Source of the DNA: Verrucomicrobiaceae bacterium | GTDB lineage: Bacteria > Verrucomicrobiota > Verrucomicrobiia > Verrucomicrobiales > Akkermansiaceae | Direction of reading: 5' to 3' | Assembly: GCA_027486655.1 (NCBI GenBank) | Contig: JAIXOR010000070.1 | Span: forward strand, 52,312 to 116,311 | DNA: 64,000 nucleotides | Shown here: piece by piece, positions 52,117-60,141 of the stretch | How positions within the stretch are numbered: the first letter of the stretch is position 1 | Layout of the letters: each line of letters starts with the position of its first letter | Notes under the pieces: generated by a model | What the model saw: only the letters and a program-made list of their open reading frames with translations | Databases searched by the model: none | What the model was told of the DNA's origin: nothing | Program-made: the position numbers and the translations under genes

Positions 52117-52122
52117 TTGCCA
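52117..52122 (+). promoter_or_regulatory. -35 box of tRNA-Asn
   Basis: TTGCCA preceded by TTTTTCCC, 49 nt before the tRNA. The -10 expected 17 nt further on is not recognisable, so I mark only the conserved box. Confidence 0.4.
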
Positions 52123-52171
52123 CAACCCGGGCCATGAATCCACCCTCCGCCCGCGTCCGCAAAGACGAAAA

Positions 52172-52246
52172 TCCGGTGTAGCTCAGCGGCAGAGCGGGTG
52201 GCTGTTAACCACTAGGTCGTTGGTTCGATCCCAACCGCCGGAGCCA
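52172..52246 (+). tRNA. tRNA-Asn (anticodon GTT)
   Basis: TCCGGTG (52172-52178) pairs with CGCCGGA (52236-52242) with one G-T pair. The discriminator G (52243) and an encoded CCA (52244-52246) follow. The anticodon GTT is at 52204-52206 in loop CTGTTAA. GTT belongs to the GUN set that Tgt modifies with queuosine. Confidence 0.97.
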
Positions 52247-52309
52247 TTCAGGGCTTTTCTTTTCAAGCCATCGTTTCCGGTCGGATAGTCAGGCCCCGAT
52301 CTTTGTTTT

Positions 52310-53701
52310 TCAGTTCTCCTGCACCTTCTCCGCAGGTTTGACGAAGGGGAGGATGAGCAGGAAGAGGGCACCCAGGGCCGCGTCGATCGTGAAGATCTGC
52401 AGGTAGGTGAGCCCCCAGCCTTTTTCCGCGATGGGGGTGATGGCCTTGCCCTGCCACCAGTAGGAGTAAATGGTCACCACGTTGAGCAGCGCCATGCAGG
52501 CCGTGAAGTGTGTGGCGGCGATGCGGGGCTCGATGATGTCCATGTAAAGGGCGGTGCGGATTCCGTACATGAGCCCTTGGAAAAGAGAGTAAACGAGGGA
52601 TGCGGTCCACCATGCGGCGATGAGTGCCTCGTGCCTCGGCCAGGTGCCTGTGGGGGATGCGGCTGCGGCGTGGGTCCATCCTTCCGAGTGCAACCTCCAG
52701 CCCATCCAGAGCGTGGGCAGCAGCGTGCCGAGCGAGAAGACGGCCAGAGTGAGCCTGCGGCCGAAGCGGTCTGATAGAAATCCGCCGGTCATGCAGCAGA
52801 CGGTGAAAACGATCGAGCAGGTGAGCCCGAGTTTGGCGATCTCGTTGTCCGTCATGCCCAGCGTGGGCGTGAGGATGGTGGAAACCGTGAGGCTGAGCGC
52901 CATGCCGCCGAAGGGGACCAGGGCAAGCAGCAACCCGAGGATGCCACGCTTTGTTAGGAAAAAGACACGCAGGACGACCAGCGAGTAAGCCACGATCCTG
53001 CGCAGGCCGTGGCCGAAGCCGCGGTGATGGTGGTGGGCCTGCGACTCGCTTTCCTCAGGCTTGGGAAGGTGGTGTTCGAAGATGAGGAAAATCACCATCA
53101 GCATCACGCCGGACAGGAGCAGGGGCGAGATGAAGGAGGCGGTGGCGAAGCCGAATTGTTCCTTCAGAAAGATCACGCCGGATCCACCGATGGCCGCACC
53201 CACCTGGGCACCTGCGAACATCAGCCCGTTGGCGGTGCCGCGTTCCTCCTCCTGCAGCGCGGAGCATGCCAGCGCGTCGATCGCCACATCCTGGCTGGCG
53301 GCGAAGATGTTGTGGATCAGCAGGATGGTGGAGAATAGCGCCATGCCGGTGAAGACCTTGCCTCCATCCGGGCCGGTGGCCGATGCGGGCAGCAGGAGAA
53401 TGGCGGCGACCAGGGTGGCCAGCATGCCGATCTGGGCGACGACGATCCACTGCTTGCGGCGGCCGAATTGTTTGAGATGGAAGTTGTCCACCAGCGGACC
53501 GATCAACCATTTCCACGTCCACGGAAGCATGATGGTGGCGAGGAAGGTGCCGATGGCGGCTCCGTTCATGCCCATGCGCTTGAACTCGAGTGCCACCGCG
53601 GTGGCGGTGAATCCCTGCGGCAGGCCCTCGGCGACATAGAGCGAGAAGAAACCGGCAAGGCGGCCCCGGCGGGTGGCTAACAGATTGGGAAGGGCGGGCA
53701 T
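52310..53701 (-). CDS. AmpG-like MFS transporter
   Basis: A 463-residue MFS protein with the AmpG-like opening LYVAEGLPQGFTATAVALEFK, followed by WKWLIGPLVDNFHLKQFGRRKQW. AmpG-type permeases import muropeptides or oligosaccharides; members in this phylum often sit in sugar-degradation clusters. It contains a His-rich loop (SQAHHHHRGFGHG) between the two six-helix halves. It follows the fucosidase by 93 nt on the same strand, so it may import its products. Start at ATG 53701 (MPALPNLLATRRGRL). Confidence 0.85.
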   Translation of the reverse strand: MPALPNLLATRRGRLAGFFSLYVAEGLPQGFTATAVALEFKRMGMNGAAIGTFLATIMLPWTWKWLIGPLVDNFHLKQFGRRKQWIVVAQIGMLATLVAAILLLPASATGPDGGKVFTGMALFSTILLIHNIFAASQDVAIDALACSALQEEERGTANGLMFAGAQVGAAIGGSGVIFLKEQFGFATASFISPLLLSGVMLMVIFLIFEHHLPKPEESESQAHHHHRGFGHGLRRIVAYSLVVLRVFFLTKRGILGLLLALVPFGGMALSLTVSTILTPTLGMTDNEIAKLGLTCSIVFTVCCMTGGFLSDRFGRRLTLAVFSLGTLLPTLWMGWRLHSEGWTHAAAASPTGTWPRHEALIAAWWTASLVYSLFQGLMYGIRTALYMDIIEPRIAATHFTACMALLNVVTIYSYWWQGKAITPIAEKGWGLTYLQIFTIDAALGALFLLILPFVKPAEKVQEN

Positions 53702-53794
53702 GGCAAAAGGTCGGAAGAAAAACGGTGCGCCCGTGATCTGATCCCGCACGCGCCGCCGCGGGAAGCAGAATCCGCGCCGCCCGCGGGGCGGGGC

Positions 53795-56062
53795 TCAGGG
53801 GGCGAGCACGCCGATCTCCGCGGCCCCGGCGTAGGGCTTGCCGGCCACGCCGCGTGTGGAGACCAGCCTCAGGTGGCTGCCTCGGACGGGTTTCGGGAAA
53901 AGAAAGGTCCGCTCGGCCGGATCGTTGAGGAGGTTTCCGAAGACGAAGCTGCCGGCCTCCGTCCAGTTCGTCCCATCGTCGCTCACTTCCACGATGCCAG
54001 CCTCGATCATGCTGTCCGGCACGCGTTTGTCCTGCCGCGGCAGGTAGGTGATGCCGGCGATCCCGCGGGTTTTGCCCAGATCGATGGCAAGCCGGTGCGG
54101 GTGGGAGGGCGGATCGTCCCAGCGGGTGTGCCAGAAGGTGGCCGGGTCGCCATCGACGGCTTTTGCGGCTCCATAGGTCGCATCATGTTCGCTGCTGGCG
54201 CTGACCTTCCATCCGCTCCGCGGGATGCCGATTCGGCGGGTGCAAAGGCTTCCCGCCTGGCCACCGGCGAAGGAGCGGGCCTTGAGCGTGCCGCCGTCCG
54301 GCATCGGCACCGGATTCTGATAGACCGGGGAAGCCATGGTGGGATCGCTGCCATCGGTGGTGTAGTGGATGCGCAGCCCGGCGGATTCGAAGCCGGCTCC
54401 CTTGCCGGTGAATTTCGGTTGGTCCAGGGACAGCGTGACCAGACCGGCCGCATCCGAGCTGGCCCGCACGGGCAGGGGAGGCTGGGCGTGGAAATGCACG
54501 GAAACTCCGGCGATGGCGGGGCTCAGGCGGCTTTCCTGGATGCGCAGCCGGAATCGGTCCGTGACCACGGGCGCAAAGCGGAGGATCTTCTTGTAGCCGA
54601 TGGTGGTGCCGGTGGCGACCTCCTTCCAGGAACCCTCCACCCAGGCGTCGAGCGCGTGTTTCTCGACGCGCTGGCCTCGCAGGGCGATGGCCTCCTGGAT
54701 GACGAAGCGGTTGGCCTCGGCGGCTTTGGCGAGTTGGACGGTGATCTCGCCGCTCTCCCCGGCAGGTTGCCAGAAGGTGTCATCGCGTTGATCCAACAAG
54801 CCCGTTGCGGAGGCCTTGGCTCCCTCGGCGAGGTTCACGCCGTAGGTCGCGCGGATGCGGCGGCCGGTCTCGATGAGGCAGTCCGCGTCGCGCTTTGAAA
54901 ACCGTCCCTCGCGGTTGGGCGGCACGTTCAGCATGAACACGGAGTTTCCACCGACGGACCGCTCGTAGATGTCGAACACATCATCCGCGCTGCGGACCGT
55001 CTGTTCGGTGTCGTTGCGGAAGAACCACCCGTGGCGGATGGAGGTGTTGGTCTCGGCGGGCAGGTAGTAGAGAAACTTCGCGCCGGCGAGTCTGGCGCGC
55101 GAGCCGAGGTCCTTGTCGGTGAGGTCCGGCCAGTCGCATTGATCGGGATGCACGGCCATCGGCAGCACGTTCCACTCGGTGTCGCGGGTGGCTCCCGCCT
55201 CGTTGCCGCACCACCGGATGTCGGGTCCCTTGCCGAAGATGAGGGCCTCCGGAGCCAGCTTGCGGATGAGTGCATACCAGTCCTGATAGGTGTATTTCTG
55301 CCCGCCCTTCTGCTTCGGGTGCGCGCCGTCGAACCACACCTCGTGTACCGGGCCGTAATCGGTGAGCAGTTCGTAAAGCTGGTTGAGCATGTAGCGGTTG
55401 TAGTCGTCGCAGGTCATGCGGAAGACCGGCGCTCCAGCGGGGCGGTCTGCACGGACCTTGCCGGGATCCGCATGGAAGGCCGCGGGATCGGTCGGGATGG
55501 CGGATTCCCGGTAGGGGCTGGCGTTTCCGTAAAGGCCCCGCGGCGATTCAATCTGATAGAGATCGGCGGGCGAGATGTAGATGCCGAACTTGAGCCCAAA
55601 TTTGGCACAGGACCGGGAAAGCTCGCGGGCGATGTCACCTTTGCCATTCTGATAGGGTGAATTGCGGATTGTCTGATGGTTTTCGTAGCGCGACTGCCAG
55701 AGCACGTATCCGTCGTGGTGTTTGAAGGTCATGACCACGAGCGTCATGCCTGCGGCCTTCATGTGGCGGCACCAGTCGTCGGTATCGACCTGAGCGGGTG
55801 CGAAGGACGCGGGGTCCTCCATGCCGCTGCCCCATTCGCGGCCGGAGAACGTGTTGGGGCCGAAGTGGATGAACCCGATGAACTCGCGCCGGTGGTAGTC
55901 CATCTGCCGCGGCGTGGGGATGACCTGGGCGGCCTTGGCGACGACTTGCTCCGGGGTGTCGGTGGCAAGGACGGGTTGGAGGTTCGAAAAATCGGCCGCG
56001 TGCGCCCAAACAGCGGAGAGCGGGATCGATAGCGACAGGAGAAACCAACGGACAAAACACAT
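53795..56062 (-). CDS. Alpha-L-fucosidase (GH29) with carbohydrate-binding C-terminus
   Basis: A 755-residue exported glycosidase (signal FLLSLSIPLSAVWAHA). The GH29 core: FIHFGPNTFSGREWGSGMED, TLVVMTFKHHDGYVLW, KFGLKFGIYISPADLYQ, and the nucleophile region VHEVWFDGAHPKQKGG. The C-terminal part has a chitobiase-like domain (YTTDGSDPTMASPVYQNP) and an F5/8 type C (discoidin-like) domain, WKVSASSEHD and FWHTRWDDPPSHPHRLAIDL. It releases fucose from glycans or fucans. It lies downstream of a sulfatase in one run of genes. Confidence 0.9.
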   Translation of the reverse strand: MCFVRWFLLSLSIPLSAVWAHAADFSNLQPVLATDTPEQVVAKAAQVIPTPRQMDYHRREFIGFIHFGPNTFSGREWGSGMEDPASFAPAQVDTDDWCRHMKAAGMTLVVMTFKHHDGYVLWQSRYENHQTIRNSPYQNGKGDIARELSRSCAKFGLKFGIYISPADLYQIESPRGLYGNASPYRESAIPTDPAAFHADPGKVRADRPAGAPVFRMTCDDYNRYMLNQLYELLTDYGPVHEVWFDGAHPKQKGGQKYTYQDWYALIRKLAPEALIFGKGPDIRWCGNEAGATRDTEWNVLPMAVHPDQCDWPDLTDKDLGSRARLAGAKFLYYLPAETNTSIRHGWFFRNDTEQTVRSADDVFDIYERSVGGNSVFMLNVPPNREGRFSKRDADCLIETGRRIRATYGVNLAEGAKASATGLLDQRDDTFWQPAGESGEITVQLAKAAEANRFVIQEAIALRGQRVEKHALDAWVEGSWKEVATGTTIGYKKILRFAPVVTDRFRLRIQESRLSPAIAGVSVHFHAQPPLPVRASSDAAGLVTLSLDQPKFTGKGAGFESAGLRIHYTTDGSDPTMASPVYQNPVPMPDGGTLKARSFAGGQAGSLCTRRIGIPRSGWKVSASSEHDATYGAAKAVDGDPATFWHTRWDDPPSHPHRLAIDLGKTRGIAGITYLPRQDKRVPDSMIEAGIVEVSDDGTNWTEAGSFVFGNLLNDPAERTFLFPKPVRGSHLRLVSTRGVAGKPYAGAAEIGVLAP

Positions 56063-56141
56063 GACGCGTGCCAATACGTCGGATCCACGAGATGTTTTCC
56101 GCGAGGCCGGATTTCGCTGGATCCCGGGTCCGGCCGCGAGG

Positions 56142-57593
56142 TCACTTGCCAAGCTGCGGGAAGTCGCCGGATGGGTCGTAGGGGTCGCCGTGGATGGCGC
56201 GCAGTTCCATGAGTTTCCGGAACAAGCGGCGGAGGGTGTCCTGCATGGCCGGGGCCTTGGAGAGATCGTTCATTTCGAGTGGATCCGCCGTGAGGTCGAA
56301 GAGCATCACCGTGCGGTCCGCCGGATAGAGGATGAGCTTGTGCGGTCCATCGATCACCGCCCGCTGCAGGCGCTCGCCGAAGGCACCGTAGATCGCTCCG
56401 TGACCGGCAGCCGACGGGTCGTGGATGGCGGGCAGGAGGCTTTGGAAATCGACGCCTTCGCGGTTGGCCCCGGCGAGTTCGAGCACGGTGGCCATGGCGT
56501 CCTGCATGTAAACGCGGCGTGGGATGGATCCGCCTTTCGGGAGGCCGGGTCCGGCGATGATGAGCGGGACGCGCATCGAGTGCTCGTAGAGGTTCTGCTT
56601 GCCCATCAGGCCGTGGCGTCCGAGGGCCAGGCCGTGGTCGGAGGTGAGGATGACGTAGGTGTTGTTAGACAGGCCGCCGGTTTCAAGCGCGGCAAGAACG
56701 CGTGCGATTTGCGCGTCGAGATGGGAAACGAGGGCGCGGTATTCGCGGCGATGCGTCTTGATGGCAAACTCGGTGCGTGGAAATGGAGCGAGGGCTTCGT
56801 CTCGCATGCCCTTGAGGCTGGCGGGGCCTAGCCCCATGGCCTTGTGGTGCGGCTGGAGCGGCAGGAAGTTTTCGGGCACACGGATCGAGTCGAGAGGAAA
56901 GCGTTCGAGATCCTCCGCAGGAGCCTGCCTCGGGTCGTGCGGGGCGTTGAACGCGAGATAGAGGAAAAACGGGTGTGGATCGGCCGCGGCTTCCCGTAGG
57001 AAGGCCACGGCATCGTCCGCGGCGACTTCGGACCAGTGTTTTCCTCCGGCCCAGTAGCCGCCGAGTGAGCGGTCCGAGGGCGACCAGGGATCCGGCTTGC
57101 CATCGATCGGGCGTTGATAGGCGCTTTTCACGGTCCCGGGCATCCCCGGGCGGAGGTGGGTGACGCGGTCGAAGAGCTCGTCGGCGGGGGCCTCCACATG
57201 CCATTTGCCGGTCATCCAGGTGAGGTAACCGGCGGCCTTCAGGCGTTGGGACCAGAAGCGCCCTGCATCGATCGACTCGCGGAAGCGGTTGTTTTCCGCT
57301 TGGCGTGCATGCCAGAGGAAGCGGCCGCTGTGGAGCATCGAGCGACTGGCCACGCAGACCGCGCCGTGCCAGGCACCGGCGTTGTAGGCGTTGGCGAAGC
57401 TGGTGCCATTCTGATAGAGCCGGTCCATCGCCGGAGTCTGCAGGGCCGAGTCCGCCGCGTCCCAGACCTTGGCCGCGGAAATGGTGTCCACGGCCTGGTC
57501 ATCGGTGAGGATGAAGAGGAAGTTCGGCTTTTCTGCGGAAGCGCTCGCTGCGAGGCAGAGCGCCGCGGCGAGGATCCGCGCAAGGTGCATCAT
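56142..57593 (-). CDS. Sulfatase (formylglycine type)
   Basis: A 483-residue exported sulfatase (signal MMHLARILAAALCLAASASA). KPNFLFILTDDQ holds the metal-binding Asp pair; CVASRSMLHSGR is the C-x-A-S-R formylglycine motif, so an FGE enzyme is needed. Later: TGKWHVE and LTSDHGLALGRHG. Family S1; the exact sulfated sugar cannot be assigned, though fucose is likely from context. ATG 57593 overlaps the stop of the Gfo/Idh gene (ATGA), and the fucosidase starts 79 nt downstream. Confidence 0.93.
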   Translation of the reverse strand: MMHLARILAAALCLAASASAEKPNFLFILTDDQAVDTISAAKVWDAADSALQTPAMDRLYQNGTSFANAYNAGAWHGAVCVASRSMLHSGRFLWHARQAENNRFRESIDAGRFWSQRLKAAGYLTWMTGKWHVEAPADELFDRVTHLRPGMPGTVKSAYQRPIDGKPDPWSPSDRSLGGYWAGGKHWSEVAADDAVAFLREAAADPHPFFLYLAFNAPHDPRQAPAEDLERFPLDSIRVPENFLPLQPHHKAMGLGPASLKGMRDEALAPFPRTEFAIKTHRREYRALVSHLDAQIARVLAALETGGLSNNTYVILTSDHGLALGRHGLMGKQNLYEHSMRVPLIIAGPGLPKGGSIPRRVYMQDAMATVLELAGANREGVDFQSLLPAIHDPSAAGHGAIYGAFGERLQRAVIDGPHKLILYPADRTVMLFDLTADPLEMNDLSKAPAMQDTLRRLFRKLMELRAIHGDPYDPSGDFPQLGK

Positions 57594-58906
57594 GGCTGGA
57601 GATTCCAAGGCTCCCGGTAGGTGCCTGCAAGAAGCGAATTCGCTTCCGGATCGTTGGTGAACGATTCCCTGGCGGGATCCCAGTCAAGGGCCTTGCCACG
57701 CTGGATGGCGATGTGGGCGATCTGGCCCATCGAGCAGGTGCGGTGGCCGATCTCGGCATCCGCCATGACGGTGGTGCCCTCGCGGATGGCGCTGATGAAG
57801 TCCTGCTTGTCGCCGCGGGTGGGCACGCGCGTGTCGCTTTCACGGAACTTGGTGCGAAGGATTTTCGGGTCGCTTGCCTTGAGTCCGCCCGCGCTGTTCC
57901 AGTGGGCCTGGATCCATCCCTCATCGCCCTCCACGCGGATGAAGGGGACGTCCATGCGGTAGTCGAGCGTGACGCCATCGGCATAGCGGAAACGGGCGTT
58001 GAACTCGGTGAGAGTGTCCCAAATGCCACCGTCCGGGCGTTTTCCGGTGCCTTCCACGGCTACCGGGCCGCTGCGCTCGCTGCGGTGGATGAGCTGCGCC
58101 ACATCCAGCAGGTGCGTGCCCCAGTTGGTGATGATGCCCTCCGAGTAATCGCTCACCCTCATCCATCCCGGCCTTCCGGTGATGGACTCGGGATGGACAC
58201 GGTCCGTGGTGTAGTCCTTGAATGGAGCGGGGCCGAGCCAAAGCTCGTAATCGAGGTGAGCCGGCACGGGCATGGGCGTGGCGGGGCCGGAGCGGGCCCC
58301 CATTTCCTTGGGCACGCCGACCTCGAAGCGGCGGATGTTTCCGATGTAGCCGTTGTGGACCAGGTTCGCGGTGCGGGTCATGTAGGAGTTCGAACGGCAC
58401 TCGGTATCGGTGCGGAAGACCACGCCCTTTGCCTTCACGGCATCGGCAAGGATGCGCCCCTCGCGCAGGTGGCGGGTGAGGGGCTTCTCGCAACTGACGT
58501 GCAGGCCCCGGGCGATGGCGGCCAGCGAAATGATGACGTGCCAGTGGTCCGGCGTGGAGTTCATCACCGCATCCACGCCCGGCATGCCGAGGGCCTCACG
58601 GAAATCGGTGAAGAGCTTGCACGCGGTATCGCCGTATTGGGTGTCGATCTTTGATTTGGCCAACTCAGCGCGTTTCCGGTCCACATCGCAAACGCCCACG
58701 ACGCGCACCTCCGGCATGCCGAGCAGAGTGGGAAGGTTGGTGCAAACCGCTTGGCGACCGGTGCCGATCATGAGGACGTGCACTTTCTTGGACGGGGCGT
58801 TTGCGCCGAAGAGCCGGGAGGGCAGCACCAGCGGGGCGGAGGCGGCGGCGAGGCCGAAAAGCACCTTGCGGCGCGAGATTGCGGGGACGTTCGGGTTTTC
58901 CAGCAT
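57590..58906 (-). CDS. Tat-exported Gfo/Idh/MocA oxidoreductase
   Basis: A 438-residue oxidoreductase with a twin-arginine signal (SRRKVLFGLAAASAPLVLPS), unlike the cytoplasmic copy at 96. NAD(P)-binding LMIGTGRQAVC and the EKPLTRH motif mark the family, followed by the long C-terminal domain (WLGPAPFKDYTTDRVHPE) usual for exported verrucomicrobial members. ATG 58906 (MLENPNVPAISRRKV) is used; an upstream in-frame ATG at 59128 would run into queF. First gene of the Gfo/Idh-sulfatase-fucosidase-AmpG run. Confidence 0.92.
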   Translation of the reverse strand: MLENPNVPAISRRKVLFGLAAASAPLVLPSRLFGANAPSKKVHVLMIGTGRQAVCTNLPTLLGMPEVRVVGVCDVDRKRAELAKSKIDTQYGDTACKLFTDFREALGMPGVDAVMNSTPDHWHVIISLAAIARGLHVSCEKPLTRHLREGRILADAVKAKGVVFRTDTECRSNSYMTRTANLVHNGYIGNIRRFEVGVPKEMGARSGPATPMPVPAHLDYELWLGPAPFKDYTTDRVHPESITGRPGWMRVSDYSEGIITNWGTHLLDVAQLIHRSERSGPVAVEGTGKRPDGGIWDTLTEFNARFRYADGVTLDYRMDVPFIRVEGDEGWIQAHWNSAGGLKASDPKILRTKFRESDTRVPTRGDKQDFISAIREGTTVMADAEIGHRTCSMGQIAHIAIQRGKALDWDPARESFTNDPEANSLLAGTYREPWNLQP

Positions 58907-59027
58907 GCCCGGAATACGGTCGCCGGCGTGTGGATCTTCGACCGCGAATGCGGGATGGGTCGGACGCGCATCCGCCGGGAGGGAAAATTCGGATCGACCT
59001 CCGGTTCCGGATTTCGAAAATCCCGGC

Positions 59028-59447
59028 ATGGCCGCACGCGAGGACCTCAAGAACCTATCCCTGCTCGGGAAACCGGAAACCCGACTTCCATCCTGCCCAG
59101 AGGAGGCCAAGCTGGAGATTTTCCCCAACCAGCGCCCCGGCCGCCGTTACTGGATCACGTTGAACTGCCCTGAGTTCTCCTCTCTCTGCCCGGTCACCGG
59201 CCAGCCCGATGCCGCCCGCGTCGTCATCCGCTACGTGCCCGGCGACACCATCGTGGAGACCAAGAGCCTCAAGTTCTACCTTGCCTCGTTCCGCAACCAA
59301 CCCGCATTCAACGAGGAAATCGTCAACCGCATCCTCGACGACCTCGTCTCCGCCCTCCAGCCGCAGGAACTCATCGTGCGCGGTGAGTTCGCCCCGCGCG
59401 GCGGCATCCAGCTCACCACCGAGGCCACCTATCCGGAGCCTGCATGA
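59028..59447 (+). CDS. queF: NADPH-dependent 7-cyano-7-deazaguanine reductase
   Basis: A 139-residue QueF of the unimodular type that reduces preQ0 to preQ1. Catalytic Cys54 is in FSSLCPVTGQPD with Asp61; the ETKSLKFYLASFRN motif (E77) binds the substrate. It overlaps queC by 4 nt. Together with Tgt at 35.8-36.9 kb it gives the late steps of queuosine synthesis. Confidence 0.95.
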   Translation: MAAREDLKNLSLLGKPETRLPSCPEEAKLEIFPNQRPGRRYWITLNCPEFSSLCPVTGQPDAARVVIRYVPGDTIVETKSLKFYLASFRNQPAFNEEIVNRILDDLVSALQPQELIVRGEFAPRGGIQLTTEATYPEPA

Positions 59448-60124
59448 AAGTCTGCGTGCTCCTCAGCGGCGGGATGGACTCGGTGACCGTGCTCTACGAA
59501 GCGCTCCGCACCCATGAGGTCGCCTCCTGCCTGTCCTTCGACTACGGCTCGAAGCACAACGCCCGCGAGATCCCCTTTGCGGAACTCCATGCCGGGCGCA
59601 ACGGCATCCCGCATCACCTGGTGAATCTGGATTTCATGGACCGCCTTTTCCAATCCGACCTCCTCCGCTCCGGCGGAGCGATCCCGGATGGCCACTATGC
59701 CGAGGAATCCATGAAGAAAACCGTGGTGCCCTTCCGCAACGGCATCATGCTCGCCATCGCCGCCGGTCATGCGGAAAGCATCGGCGCGGAAGCCGTCGTC
59801 ATCGCCGCCCATTCCGGAGACCACGCGATCTATCCGGACTGCCGCGAGCCCTTCATGCAGGCCATGGGCGACGCCATCAAGGAGGGCTCCTACGCCCGCA
59901 TCCGCCTGCTGCGCCCGTTCATCGCCATGGACAAGGCCGCCATCGCCGGGCGCGGCGCGGAACTCGGCATCGATTTCTCGGAAACCTGGTCCTGCTACAA
60001 GGGCGGCGAAATCCACTGCGGCACCTGCGGCACCTGCGTCGAACGCCGCGAGGCCTTTCTTTTGGCTGGCTTGCCCGATCCCACCCTCTATGAGCAAACT
60101 CCCGCCCTGCCGAGGGTGAGTTGA
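59444..60124 (+). CDS. queC: 7-cyano-7-deazaguanine synthase
   Basis: A 226-residue QueC that converts 7-carboxy-7-deazaguanine to preQ0 with ATP. The P-loop is VLLSGGMDSVTVLY (SGGMDS, residues about 8-13). The zinc-binding cysteines are in CYKGGEIHCGTCGTCVERR. ATG 59444 lies within the queF stop region (ATGA overlap). queD and queE, the earlier steps, are not in the window. It converges with the ClpA/C-like gene, whose stop is 18 nt away. Confidence 0.95.
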   Translation: MKVCVLLSGGMDSVTVLYEALRTHEVASCLSFDYGSKHNAREIPFAELHAGRNGIPHHLVNLDFMDRLFQSDLLRSGGAIPDGHYAEESMKKTVVPFRNGIMLAIAAGHAESIGAEAVVIAAHSGDHAIYPDCREPFMQAMGDAIKEGSYARIRLLRPFIAMDKAAIAGRGAELGIDFSETWSCYKGGEIHCGTCGTCVERREAFLLAGLPDPTLYEQTPALPRVS

Positions 60125-60141
60125 GGGTTAGACGGACCTGA

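Noticed and set aside
58410..59027. Plus-strand frame extending queF upstream by about 200 residues.
   Set aside because: It is antisense to the Gfo/Idh gene and adds nothing QueF-like.
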